From Candidatus Sumerlaeota bacterium (GTDB taxonomy: Bacteria; Sumerlaeota; Sumerlaeia; UBA8349): DNA of 48,800 nt. Below are positions 8,819 through 18,075 of the stretch, piece after piece. Where the stretch lies: the NCBI GenBank assembly GCA_016931035.1, contig JAFGFN010000048.1, positions 1-48,800 of the forward strand, read 5' to 3'. Under the pieces are notes generated by a model that was not told the DNA's origin, did not search any database, and was given only the letters and a program-made list of their open reading frames with translations. Within the stretch, counting starts at the first letter, position 1. The number at the start of each line of letters is the position of its first letter. The position numbers were made by a program, and so were the translations under genes.

Positions 8819-10717
8819 TCATTGTGTCGGAAAGGGGTTTTCCATGTCAACCTCTGAACCGAAATAGGCGAATGCCGACTCCTGGCGCGAGTCTCCTGGC
8901 CGCGAGGCGCTCGACGCCCTCTCGCGGTCCGTTCGCCAGAAGACAACGACATTGTCGTCCTCATACGCGGGATCGAAGGCGTGATTCCACCTCAGACGCC
9001 GAGTCGCCCTCTCTCGCTCTGCGGGCGCGAGGTAACGACGCAGGAGAATCACGCAGGCGGGCATTCGGTCGGGCGCGAACGATTCGATCTCGGTCGCCTC
9101 CTCTCCCCCTTCTCGGCGAGCCGTCTCCAACCACGCGTAGAACGGATCCGACTCGATGGCGGACTGGGCGCCCACGGGTAGCCTCGAGAGGTAACCCGAG
9201 AAGAGGGAACGTCCGTGGAGCGTTTGAAGATACATCGCCGCCCCTTCCGTCTCCCACTCCGTGCCGGGAAACACCGTCGCGTTCCCCGCGCGAGCCGAAC
9301 CCGCAAGCAGCGCCTCGCGAAGCGCCGGCGAGGGTGCGTAGGGCTCGACTCGCCGAACGAACGCATCGAGGTCGAGCCGATGAAGGAGGAGAAGAAGAAA
9401 CAAGAACGCCCAGGCCCCGCCCCTCCCCCATCGGCGCTTTCCGCCCAGACTCGACCGCGAGGAGGCCAAGACCGACATCAGAAAGAGGACCATGAGTCCG
9501 AAGCGCGAGACGTGTTTCGTCGAGGAGAGAATAGGCAATTCGAAGACCTTCGCCGTGGGAAGAACCAGGTAGCGCCCCGGCCCGATCCGGACCGGATCGA
9601 GCCACACGAGCGCCGGCCCCAGACTCAGGAAAGCAAAGGCGGCGAGGGCGGCGAGAAGAGGCAGATCGCGTCGTAGACGTCCCGATGCGACGTAGAATCC
9701 GAACAGGACCATTGGAATCAGGCCCAAGTAAAGCGAGAACTCGTTGCCCAGACTCAACGATCTCGCGTCCTTGATCTTGTACGAATGGAAGTATCGGTTC
9801 CGAATTCGCTCCGCGTCGGCGAACCGCGCGTCCGAGCCCTCCCGCGGTCGCTCCGGTATAACGCGGCGTTCCAGCCATCCGGGAACGACATAGTAGAGCG
9901 GCGACGCCGACCAGTGCACTCTCAGGAGATTGTTGTAAGGCGCGCGTTCGCTCAACGCGGCGTGCCGGACGGCGATCGCGACGTAAGGGACGAAGACGGG
10001 CGATGCGACAAGGACGGCCACACCGATCGCGAGGGCGCGACGCCGGTCGATCCACGCGGCGCCCGAACGCGTGACGAACCAAGCGATCAAAAAGGGCGAA
10101 GCGATCGCCAGAAACATCAGATAATGCCAGTCGCACAGAAGAAGGACGACGACGGCGAGTCCCAGGCGGGCCCCGTCGCGCAATCGCGCCTTTTGCCAGA
10201 CTCTGAGCAAAGCGAGGGAATAGAACGGAATCGTCCACGTGGACAACAGATTGAGCGTCGGCCAATGCTGAAGGCGATAGGCGCAGAACACGAAGCACAC
10301 CGCCCCCAACGCCGACAGAAGGCGCGTGCCCCGGAGCGCGCGCGCCAAGCGATAGAAGAAGAGGAGTCCGAGGGCGTCGCCGAGAAGCGTGCTCGCATTG
10401 AAAGCGACGAAGACGTTTCGCGTCGCGTAGTAGAAGGGCGCGGTCGCCACGAAATAGAACGGGTTGAGCGTGTGATAGAAGAGACTCGCGGGACGGCCGC
10501 CGAAAAGCATGTGCGTGAGGAAGGGGGATTGTCCTTGGCCCAGGGCCCGCGCCGTCGCCCAGAAGTTCCACAGCGCGGGGCCGTAGTCGCCGACGGGGAA
10601 TCCCCAAACGCTCACGAAGGGATGAACCAGGATCGGGAAATCGAACAGAACAAACGCCGCGACCAGCGCCGCCGCCGCGACTCGTCTATCGCCGTGTCTT
10701 GTCGATCTCGATTGCAT
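8819..10717 (-). CDS. Polytopic membrane protein of the GT-C/YfhO type
   Basis: 632 residues from the ATG at 10717, chosen because AGGAG lies just upstream within the end of the preceding gene; the frame stays open much further upstream but that part is low-complexity. About eleven to twelve hydrophobic segments span residues 10-460 (for example AAAALVAAFVLFDFPILV, LGLAVVVLLLCDWHYLMFLA), followed by a soluble domain of about 150 residues. An acidic GDYGP in the first extracytoplasmic loop and the overall plan suit a lipid-linked-sugar-dependent GT-C transferase, or the YfhO family. The substrate is unknown. It is translationally coupled to the TPR protein upstream (gap 8 bases), suggesting a common glycosylation role. 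Confidence 0.6.
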   Translation of the reverse strand: MQSRSTRHGDRRVAAAALVAAFVLFDFPILVHPFVSVWGFPVGDYGPALWNFWATARALGQGQSPFLTHMLFGGRPASLFYHTLNPFYFVATAPFYYATRNVFVAFNASTLLGDALGLLFFYRLARALRGTRLLSALGAVCFVFCAYRLQHWPTLNLLSTWTIPFYSLALLRVWQKARLRDGARLGLAVVVLLLCDWHYLMFLAIASPFLIAWFVTRSGAAWIDRRRALAIGVAVLVASPVFVPYVAIAVRHAALSERAPYNNLLRVHWSASPLYYVVPGWLERRVIPERPREGSDARFADAERIRNRYFHSYKIKDARSLSLGNEFSLYLGLIPMVLFGFYVASGRLRRDLPLLAALAAFAFLSLGPALVWLDPVRIGPGRYLVLPTAKVFELPILSSTKHVSRFGLMVLFLMSVLASSRSSLGGKRRWGRGGAWAFLFLLLLLHRLDLDAFVRRVEPYAPSPALREALLAGSARAGNATVFPGTEWETEGAAMYLQTLHGRSLFSGYLSRLPVGAQSAIESDPFYAWLETARREGGEEATEIESFAPDRMPACVILLRRYLAPAERERATRRLRWNHAFDPAYEDDNVVVFWRTDRERASSASRPGDSRQESAFAYFGSEVDMENPFPTQ

Positions 10718-10725
10718 GAAGTCTC

Positions 10726-12669
10726 CTAATCGGGCGAGGCCGACGGCCCGTCGCCCGATTCGGCATGAATCGTCCGCATTGCACCGCGGATGAACTCTTC
10801 GAGCGTTTTGTCCCCCGACGCGATGCTTCGCTCGAGCGCGCGGTCGTAGAGCCGCCGCGCTCGTTCGGTTTCGCCCGCTCGATTCAGCAAACGGGCCAAA
10901 CCGGCGAGGCCGTAGGGCCAGTCGGGATTCAACGCCACCGTCTCCTCGAAATGGCGGCGCGCGCGCGCGTCTCGACCCATCCTCGCCAAGACCGAGGCCA
11001 AACCGTAATGCGCCTCGAATCCTCGGGGACTCAGCCGCACCGCTTCCTCGAAATGCGGAAGCGCCCGCTCGGGATGCCCGAGAGCGACCCAACACGACGC
11101 CAAACCGATCCGCGCGCGAAGTGCGTACGGCGCGGTCTCGACGGCGCGCAGATAGAAGCCGAGCGCCCGATCGTCGTCCCCCTTGCCCGACAAAACCGAA
11201 CCCATGTTCAACAGCGCGTTCAGGTGTCGCGGATCGATCCGTAGCGCGGCGTCGAGTTCGAGAATCGCCTCATCTCTCCTTCCGGCTTGCAGAAGCGCAA
11301 ACCCGTAGTTGTTGCGCGCCATGGCGTTCCACGGCGCGCGTCGGGCGGCGTACCCGAAGAGATCCAAGTCGCTCCGCCAACGAAAACCCTGGCGAAACGA
11401 TAGAACGAGAAGAACTGCAAGCACAAGCCCGACGAGGGCCCGCGCCGCGCGTCGGCCCGCTCGCGCTCTTCGCTCGGAATGGAGAAAGACTCCGGCGAGA
11501 GCGCTCGCTCCCATGCAAACCCCCACGCCCGAGAAGTAGAAGTACCGGTCGGCCAGATGAAGATGGTGAGCGAAAGTCGGCAACAACGCCACCCCGTACC
11601 AGAACGCCCCCCATGCCAGAAGTCGAACGAGAGGCGAGCGCACCCGCCGCGATCCGCAAAGAACCGCCAGAACCCACACGACCACCAGAGCGATTCCGAT
11701 CCACGCTCCCGCCGCGTGGAAGGAGGAAGCACTCGGACGATACACGGGCGAAAGGCGGAACGGAAGCAAGACGTGCGCGAGCAGACGAGCCTGGGAATCG
11801 AGAAAGGCGGCCGTCTCGCCCGACAGGGCGGACCACGTTCGGATTTGCCGCGCGCTCTCGGCCTCCGTCGAGTGACCCAGGAGCCGAACGGCGATCGCCG
11901 CCGCCGCGACGACTACGAAGGGCGTCGTTCTCGCCAACGCGCTCAACCACCGATCGCGCGCGTTCCACACGACGTACGCCCCGATGAGAACCGGCAAAGC
12001 CAGAAAGAGCGCGTTGGACAAGAGGGCGAGAGCGTAGCACGCGACGCCGACGATCCAGGCGCGTTTGCCGGTCACGCCGCGAGCCGCGCACACGAACGCG
12101 AGCATCGCGAACAAGAACCCGAGCAGGACCTTGCGACCGCTCACCCACGCGACGGGCTCGACGTTCAACGGATGCACGGCGAAAAGAACCGCGCCGACCG
12201 TCGCCGCTTGCACGCGGACACGCACGGGCCAGGAAAACGCGTCGCGCATCGCCAGGCGGATCGCCCCCCACACAATCAAGGCGTTGACCGCGTGGATCGC
12301 GATATTGAAGAGATGGCTGAGAAGCGCCCTTTCGCGAAAGAGAAGAACGTCGAACGCCATGGACAGATGAAAGACCGGATAGTAGGCCCAACGCCCGTAG
12401 GCTTCGCCGCGAAGGACGGTCCAAACCGCCGCGATCGGATTCATCGTTCCGAAAGGAGACTCTCCGACGAACACCTCGTCGTCCCAGATGCTGTAACCCG
12501 CGAGCAGCGCGGGCAAAGTCGCCCCGATCGCCGCAAGAACGATGAAACCGGCCGCCAGACGCATCGCGATCTTCTCGTCTGGGATGGACCGGGTTTCGTG
12601 GTCGGACGATGTCACGCTTCGTGTCTTCCCGCGGCGCGGTGGAGCGGGCCCGTCGGAAACGTCGGACAT
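10726..12669 (-). CDS. TMTC-like membrane glycosyltransferase with C-terminal TPR repeats
   Basis: 647 residues from the ATG at 12669; a GTG at 12720 and an ATG at 12564 are alternatives, none with a strong ribosome binding site. About ten transmembrane segments carry the GT-C features WDDE in the first loop (GYSIWDDEVFVGE) and HPLNVEPVAWVSGRK, close to the 'HPIHTEAVA' motif of TMTC/DUF1736 proteins. The last ~230 residues are TPR repeats (ARNNYGFALLQAGRRDEAIL, LNALLNMGSVLSGKGDDDRA, YGLASVLARMGRDARARRHF). In eukaryotes the TMTC family transfers O-linked mannose; bacterial members are poorly defined. A role in protein or surface glycosylation together with the downstream membrane protein is inference. 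Confidence 0.7.
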   Translation of the reverse strand: MSDVSDGPAPPRRGKTRSVTSSDHETRSIPDEKIAMRLAAGFIVLAAIGATLPALLAGYSIWDDEVFVGESPFGTMNPIAAVWTVLRGEAYGRWAYYPVFHLSMAFDVLLFRERALLSHLFNIAIHAVNALIVWGAIRLAMRDAFSWPVRVRVQAATVGAVLFAVHPLNVEPVAWVSGRKVLLGFLFAMLAFVCAARGVTGKRAWIVGVACYALALLSNALFLALPVLIGAYVVWNARDRWLSALARTTPFVVVAAAAIAVRLLGHSTEAESARQIRTWSALSGETAAFLDSQARLLAHVLLPFRLSPVYRPSASSFHAAGAWIGIALVVVWVLAVLCGSRRVRSPLVRLLAWGAFWYGVALLPTFAHHLHLADRYFYFSGVGVCMGASALAGVFLHSERRARAGRRAARALVGLVLAVLLVLSFRQGFRWRSDLDLFGYAARRAPWNAMARNNYGFALLQAGRRDEAILELDAALRIDPRHLNALLNMGSVLSGKGDDDRALGFYLRAVETAPYALRARIGLASCWVALGHPERALPHFEEAVRLSPRGFEAHYGLASVLARMGRDARARRHFEETVALNPDWPYGLAGLARLLNRAGETERARRLYDRALERSIASGDKTLEEFIRGAMRTIHAESGDGPSASPD

Positions 12670-12744
12670 GCCGAACGGTTGCGTTCTTCCTGCGCCAAGG
12701 AGAGTGCGCCACGCCGTCACGATATAGCAAGGCCGGGGTGTCTT

Positions 12745-13908
12745 TCAACCGCAAGATCGCCCGCGCAGAATCGAGTCGAACCCCCACCGGCGGCGGATCT
12801 GGTCCACGCCGCGCAACATACGCTCCAGGCGCTCGGCCCGATCGCCCTCGAAAAGATCGAGCGTCCACGGTTCGCTGGTCAAATCCGCCGCCGCGACCCC
12901 CACGAGCCGCGCCCGCACGCGACGCGTATAGGCCGCGTCGAGCGCCTGGACGGCGGCATGATAAATCGTGCGGTCGTCGTCGGCCGGAATCGCGAGAGAC
13001 GTGGTGCGCGTCACGGTCTTGAAATCGCTGTAGCGGAGCTTGAGCGTCACGCGCCGCGCGCGTTGGCCCTCGCGCCGGAGCGCCGCCGCCACCCGCTCGC
13101 TCAGAAGCGAAAGCGTAGTCGAAAGCGTGGGACGGTGAGACGTATCGGTTTCGTACGTGTGCTCGCGGCTCACGGATTGCGGCGGCGCGTGGACGACCAC
13201 GGGCGACTCGTCCTCGCCCCGAGCGCGGTGATAAAGAACGCGTCCGACCTCGCCCAAGGCTTCGTAGAGCCGCTTTTCGCCCAAAATCTCGAGCTCGCCG
13301 ATCCGAGTCAGGCCGTATCGCGCCAACAAATCGGCGTTGCGCGGACCGATTCCCGGCAGTCGCCTGAGCGCCAACGGAGCGAGAAAAAGTCGGCCGCATC
13401 CCGGATAAACACGCAACAGACCGTGCGGCTTGGAACGGGCCGAGGCGACTTTGGAAAGCAGTTTGTTTTCGCCCCAGCCGAACGAGGCCGACAAACCGAG
13501 CTCCTCGGCGATCCGCCGACGCAACGTGTCGGCCACCGCGCCGACGCTCGGATAAAGCCGCCCCGTCCCGGTCAGATCGAGATACGCCTCGTCGATCGAC
13601 GCCATCTCGATCGCCGGGGCCAGCTCCTCGCACAGCCGTCGGATCGCGCGCGACGCTTCGCCATAGGCCCCAGGCGTACCCGCGACGAACACCGCCTTCG
13701 GACAAAGCCGGTACGCCTGACGCAGCGCCATGCCCGAATGCACGCCGAAAACGCGCGCTTCGTACGACGCCGCGGCCACCACCCCGCGCCCGAGCGGATT
13801 GTCCGACCCGACCACCACGGGCCTCGCGCGCAGATCGGGGTTCAAGACGCGCTCGACCGAAACGAAGAACGCATCCATATCGAGATGCAGAATTTGACGT
13901 TGAAACAT
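12745..13908 (-). CDS. dinB: DNA polymerase IV (Y-family, translesion)
   Basis: 387 residues from the ATG at 13908, which gives the canonical N-terminus MFQRQILHLDMDAFFVSVE; upstream in-frame codons look non-coding. The metal ligands D10, D106 and E107 (in SIDEAYLDLTG) are present, as are the YEARVFGVHSGM finger segment, the helix-hairpin-helix LPGIGPRNADLLARYG and a little-finger domain. Pol IV carries out error-prone bypass synthesis in the cytoplasm. The C-terminus has no obvious beta-clamp-binding peptide. It lies at the head of a leftward group, divergent from the O-antigen-ligase-like gene. No LexA box of a known type is visible in the 150-base divergent gap. Confidence 0.93.
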   Translation of the reverse strand: MFQRQILHLDMDAFFVSVERVLNPDLRARPVVVGSDNPLGRGVVAAASYEARVFGVHSGMALRQAYRLCPKAVFVAGTPGAYGEASRAIRRLCEELAPAIEMASIDEAYLDLTGTGRLYPSVGAVADTLRRRIAEELGLSASFGWGENKLLSKVASARSKPHGLLRVYPGCGRLFLAPLALRRLPGIGPRNADLLARYGLTRIGELEILGEKRLYEALGEVGRVLYHRARGEDESPVVVHAPPQSVSREHTYETDTSHRPTLSTTLSLLSERVAAALRREGQRARRVTLKLRYSDFKTVTRTTSLAIPADDDRTIYHAAVQALDAAYTRRVRARLVGVAAADLTSEPWTLDLFEGDRAERLERMLRGVDQIRRRWGFDSILRGRSCG

Positions 13909-14057
13909 TCTTCCGGCCTCGAACCCGATTTGCCCCTTCTCGCCTTCTTTCAGACTAACACGAAGGAAAAGCGAAAATCCAGGAGAAACGCTCATCTCGC
14001 GTCTCGGCGCGTTTGTGTTTGCATTGCCCGCCGGGCTTCTCCTATGGTGTGTGTCTG

Positions 14058-15626
14058 ATGGAACGACCCCCGGCCGCCAATCTCCCGCCTCTCTCGCTCC
14101 GCGATAAGCCGCGTACGCACAAGGCTTCGCGCGACAGAGTCTGGCTCGCCGCCCTCGTCGTGGCGCTGTCGGTCGTTTGCCTGTGGCCCGTCTTCAGGCG
14201 CGACTGGACGCCGCTCGACGCGGACAGCACCGGGCCGGTCCCTCTGTGGCGCGACTTGGCGGTGACCGTCGGCTGGATTCCCGCGCTGATTCTGTCGGTC
14301 TGGCTCGCGGCGCGCCCGTTTCGTGCGCTGGGAGTCCTGTTCTTCCTCTGCGCGGCTTCGGGCGACTTCTTCGAGGGCTTCCATCTCCAAGCCCCCTTCA
14401 TGAAGGTCTATCTTCCCGATATCCTGATCCCCCTCGCCCTGGCGGGGATCGTCCTCGGACAGCTGGCGAAACCGCGAGGGCGACCCGTTCTCCCCCGAAC
14501 GCCGCTCAACCTCCCCTTGGGCGTCTACTGCGCGGCCGGACTCGTCTTTCTCGCCTGGGGCCTGACTCACCAAGTGCCGTTCGACCGGGCGCTGGGCGAC
14601 TTTCGCCGCTCCTTCTTCTACGCCGCCGTCTTCTTCCTCGTCCTGTGGGAAACGCGGCGCGATCCGCGCGCCGCTTGGTGGATCGGAGGCGGATTCCTGG
14701 CCGGGGCGTGCGTTCAGATCGTCACCGGGTTCCTCACGATGGTGTCGCGCAACTTCTATCAAATGCACTTCGCCGATGTGTTCCACGTCCTCTCGCACCT
14801 AAGCACGACGCTGCTCGGCGCCGTGTTCTACCTCGGGTTGGCCGCGTTCCTGACGCGCCGTTCCGCTCGCGAGCACCGATGGGCCGTGGGGGCCGTGGGC
14901 GTGGTGGTGGTCTTGGTGGTCGTCGCGAATTTCCGCGCCGCCTGGCTGGGACTGGCGGCGGGCAGCGCGGTCTGTTTCCTTCGGACCCCGGGCGCGATTC
15001 TGCGCGTGCGACGGTTCGTTCTGCCTGCGATCGCGGCCGCTCTCGTGGCGGTTCTTCTTCTCCTCGCCCTGGGAAACCTGGCCATCGCCCCCGGCGCCAC
15101 GCTCCGCACCGAGATCGAGAATAAAGTTCTACGCTTCATGGATTACCGCAACGATCCCAACGTTCGATGGCGAATCGACTCGTATCGCGCCGCCCTCGCG
15201 ACGTGGGCCGCGCATCCCGTCATGGGTCGGGGACTCGGGTATCTTCCCGAGTTCTACGCCGCGGGACGCCTGGCCGGCGCCGGGTCCTATCTCGTAGCTG
15301 GCCACCGGGTCCACAACTCCTATCTCTGGTTTCTGGCCGCCACGGGGTCGATCGGAGGGGCGTTGTTCGTCTGGGTTCAGGTCGCGCTGCTGCGCGTGTC
15401 CTGGTCCGGGGCGGCGCTCACGCGCCTCCCGCGCGAAAGGCTTCTGTTCCTCGCCTTGCTCGGTTTCCACGTCCATTTTCTGACGGTGACCGCCTTTCAC
15501 CACCTGTTCGAATCCATCGTCACGGTCCTGGCTCTCTACGGACTGGCCGGAGTCGTCTTGGGTATGGCGGCCCGAGAAAAGGGAACCGGCGCGAGACTTC
15601 CTCACCAACCTCCAGGGGCGCAGTGA
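14058..15626 (+). CDS. O-antigen-ligase-like polytopic membrane protein
   Basis: 522 residues from the ATG at 14058; the frame is open from a TTG at 14013. About twelve hydrophobic segments are present, with a large extracytoplasmic loop (about residues 340-430) containing RWRIDSYRAALATWAAHPVMGRGLGY and HRVHNSYLW. The 'HPxxGxGxG' and 'HNxYL' motifs are those of the WaaL/Wzy O-antigen ligase-polymerase superfamily. It is expected to join or polymerise lipid-linked glycans at the periplasmic face of the inner membrane. The GT4 gene starts 6 bases after its stop, so the two are co-transcribed. Ligase or polymerase cannot be decided from sequence alone. Confidence 0.8.
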   Translation: MERPPAANLPPLSLRDKPRTHKASRDRVWLAALVVALSVVCLWPVFRRDWTPLDADSTGPVPLWRDLAVTVGWIPALILSVWLAARPFRALGVLFFLCAASGDFFEGFHLQAPFMKVYLPDILIPLALAGIVLGQLAKPRGRPVLPRTPLNLPLGVYCAAGLVFLAWGLTHQVPFDRALGDFRRSFFYAAVFFLVLWETRRDPRAAWWIGGGFLAGACVQIVTGFLTMVSRNFYQMHFADVFHVLSHLSTTLLGAVFYLGLAAFLTRRSAREHRWAVGAVGVVVVLVVVANFRAAWLGLAAGSAVCFLRTPGAILRVRRFVLPAIAAALVAVLLLLALGNLAIAPGATLRTEIENKVLRFMDYRNDPNVRWRIDSYRAALATWAAHPVMGRGLGYLPEFYAAGRLAGAGSYLVAGHRVHNSYLWFLAATGSIGGALFVWVQVALLRVSWSGAALTRLPRERLLFLALLGFHVHFLTVTAFHHLFESIVTVLALYGLAGVVLGMAAREKGTGARLPHQPPGAQ

Positions 15627-15632
15627 ACCGGA

Positions 15633-16805
15633 ATGCGAATTCTCTTCACCACCGAGCAATACCCACCGGAAACGGGCGGCGTCGGAGCCGTGACGCAGGG
15701 GTTCGCTCACGGCCTAGCCGCTCGCTGCCATGCCGTCTCCGTTCTCTCGACCCGTCGGCCGGTCGCGGGCTGGACGCCCGAGCCCGTCGGCGGATCGAGC
15801 GACGCCGTCGTGCGCGTGCGCGGCGCTCGCGGGGCGAGGATCCGTTTCGTCAAGCTCCTCCCGATCGCTTGGGCGATTCGCCGTGCGATCCAATCCGAGA
15901 AACCCCAGATCCTTTTCGCATCCGACTATCGCCCGACCGGCTTGGTCGACGTCGTCCTGGCGAGGCGAAAGGGACTCGCGACGGCGATCTACATCCACGG
16001 CTCGCAGCTCTTGACAGAAAGCAGGACCCCGACTCGACTCCGCCTTCTGCGATTCGCCTTTCGCAACGCTTCGATTCTCGTCGCCAACTCCCAGAACACA
16101 GCCCGCATGATCGTCGATACGGTTGGCCGTCTCGACACGCCGATTCACGTCGTCCATCCCGGCGTCGACTCCTCGCGCTTCTCTCCCACGCCCGAACCCG
16201 AAGGACCGCCGGTCCTCCTCAGCCTGTGTCGTCTGACGCGTCGCAAGGGAGTCGATCTCGTTCTCGATGCGCTCGCCGCGCTCCGAAACGAAGGCTTCTC
16301 CGACTTGAGCCTGATCGTCGCGGGAGACGGACCGTGCCGCTCCGACCTCGAGGGCCACGCCCGCCGCTTGGGACTCGGAAAGAACGCCGTGCGGTGGCTC
16401 GGCGACGTGCCGACCGCCCAAACGCCCTCCCTCATCGCGCGCGCCACTCTTCTGGTCATGGCGAGTCGGCCCTCCCCGACCGAGCTCGAGAGCTTCGGCA
16501 TCGTCTATATCGAAGCGGGAGCGTGCGGACGCGCGGTGGTCGGGACGCGCGTCGGCGGCGTGCCCGAGGCGATCCTCGACGCACGCACCGGACTTCTCGC
16601 CGATCCCGACGATCCTCGCTCCCTGGCGGATGCGATCGCGAGATTACTCCGGGACCCCGCGCTCAGAGAGCGAATGGCCGAGGAGGGACGACGTCGCGCC
16701 GAATCGCTGGATTGGGCCGCTCAGGCCGCCCAAATCGAGCCCCTCCTCCTTTTTCTGGCACGAGATCCTTCCCTATCCACCCGCGCCAGGGAACGCGACG
16801 CTTGA
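15633..16805 (+). CDS. Glycosyltransferase, GT4 family (GT-B fold)
   Basis: 390 residues. The N-terminal donor/acceptor domain opens with MRILFTTEQYPPETGGVGAV, the glycine-rich start of GT4 enzymes. The C-terminal Rossmann domain contains LSLCRLTRRKGVDLVLDAL, VAGDGPCRSDLE, and the nucleotide-sugar site with ELESFGIVYIEAGACGRAVV (the E-x7-E motif) and GLLADPDDPRSLADAI. It is a cytoplasmic or membrane-associated transferase of sugars from nucleotide donors, probably for the glycan handled by the ligase-like protein encoded just upstream. Acceptor and donor are not determinable. Confidence 0.88.
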   Translation: MRILFTTEQYPPETGGVGAVTQGFAHGLAARCHAVSVLSTRRPVAGWTPEPVGGSSDAVVRVRGARGARIRFVKLLPIAWAIRRAIQSEKPQILFASDYRPTGLVDVVLARRKGLATAIYIHGSQLLTESRTPTRLRLLRFAFRNASILVANSQNTARMIVDTVGRLDTPIHVVHPGVDSSRFSPTPEPEGPPVLLSLCRLTRRKGVDLVLDALAALRNEGFSDLSLIVAGDGPCRSDLEGHARRLGLGKNAVRWLGDVPTAQTPSLIARATLLVMASRPSPTELESFGIVYIEAGACGRAVVGTRVGGVPEAILDARTGLLADPDDPRSLADAIARLLRDPALRERMAEEGRRRAESLDWAAQAAQIEPLLLFLARDPSLSTRARERDA

Positions 16806-16899
16806 TTTGTCCCCGCCGAGCGAGTAAAAATCGACGAAGAAGGGTTCTCGTACGTTTCGATTCCGTTGCGAATTCCGACATCGATCCAGGCGCTGAACC

Positions 16900-18057
16900 A
16901 TGACGCGACCCTACCGAAGACGTTCCTCCCTTGGCGATTCTGGAAGCGGTCTGACGCTTCGCCAACGGCGCCGTCCCGTCGTCTTCATGCTCATCCTCGG
17001 GATGGTTTACCTGTATTGGGCCTACACGCATCGCGATCGGGGACCCGAGCGAGCGCGGGGCAAATCCGGGACCGAACGGACCGCGAGAAGACGCCCGCGA
17101 CGCTGGGCGCCCCTGCCCGTGACTCGCACGTTCTCCATGATGGGCACTCGAGTCAACGTCACCGTCGTCCCGCCCAGGAAGACGAATCTCGAAACGCTGA
17201 TCGATGGCGTACGGAGCGAGATGGCGCGGATCGAGAGCGTCATGAACGCCCACGATCCCACGAGCTTCGTGTCGCGTCTCAACGATCTGCCCGCGAGCAC
17301 ACCCTTACGGGTCCGGCCCGAAGAAGCCGAGATCCTCGACGTCCTCGACGAGGCGCGGCGCGTCTCGGAATTGAGCGGCGGCGCGTTCGATATAACGGTC
17401 GCGTCGGTCGGCCGATTGTGGGATTTCGACCCCCACCGTCCTCGGATTCCGACCGAGGAGGAGATCGCGAGCGCGATCGACGGAATCGACTATCGTCAAG
17501 TCGTTGTGGACCGCGCGACATCGTCCGTGCTTCTCGCCGGCGAAGGCGCACGCATCGACTTGGGAGGAATCGCCAAGGGAACGGCGATCGACCGGGCGGT
17601 GGACTACTTGACCTCGCACGGAATCCGGTCCGCCCTGGTCGATGCCGGAGGCGACGTCTACGTTCTCGGAAAGAAGACCCGCGGAGTCCCGTGGAAGATC
17701 GCTCTCCAGGATCCGCGCGACACCACCGGCGTTCTGGCCACCCTCACCCCCGAGAACATAGCCGTGGTCACGTCGGGAGACTACGAGCGAGCCATCGCGA
17801 TCGACGGCAAGCGATACCATCACATCCTCGATCCCCGAACCGGCATGCCGGCCGAGGGACTCATCAGCGTCACCGTCTTCGCTCCGAAGGCGCAGACGGC
17901 CGACGCGCTCGCCACCGCCCTCTTCGTTCTCGGCCCGGAACGGGGGATGGAGTTGGCCGAGCGGTTGGAGGGCGTCGAGGCCATTCTGATTACCGAAGAC
18001 CGGAGGATGCACGCAACGTCCGGCTTGAAGGAGACCTTGCGTTCGGCGTCCGAGTAG
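16900..18057 (+). CDS. apbE: FAD:protein FMN transferase (ApbE family)
   Basis: 385 residues. A transmembrane segment at about 25-42 (VVFMLILGMVYLYWAY) anchors the enzyme with its catalytic domain outside the cytoplasm. The ApbE signatures are MMGTRVNVTV at 79-88, SGGAFDITV, GGIAKGTAIDRAVDYL from residue 221, DAGGDVYVLG at 247-256, and the flavin-transfer motif HILDPRTG at 307-314, with D334 in the downstream metal site (TADALATAL). ApbE covalently attaches FMN to Thr/Ser of target proteins such as NqrB/C and RnfG. No Nqr, Rnf or NosR target gene is in the window. It is followed by the MEMO1-family gene after 18 bases. Confidence 0.93.
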   Translation: MTRPYRRRSSLGDSGSGLTLRQRRRPVVFMLILGMVYLYWAYTHRDRGPERARGKSGTERTARRRPRRWAPLPVTRTFSMMGTRVNVTVVPPRKTNLETLIDGVRSEMARIESVMNAHDPTSFVSRLNDLPASTPLRVRPEEAEILDVLDEARRVSELSGGAFDITVASVGRLWDFDPHRPRIPTEEEIASAIDGIDYRQVVVDRATSSVLLAGEGARIDLGGIAKGTAIDRAVDYLTSHGIRSALVDAGGDVYVLGKKTRGVPWKIALQDPRDTTGVLATLTPENIAVVTSGDYERAIAIDGKRYHHILDPRTGMPAEGLISVTVFAPKAQTADALATALFVLGPERGMELAERLEGVEAILITEDRRMHATSGLKETLRSASE

Positions 18058-18075
18058 GCTCAAGGAGGTGCCATC

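Noticed and set aside
11270..14058. Very long antisense reading frames (over 800 codons on each strand) across the TPR and dinB genes
   Set aside because: They are overlaps of genuine genes in G+C-rich DNA; their translations are Arg/Pro-rich without any domain pattern.
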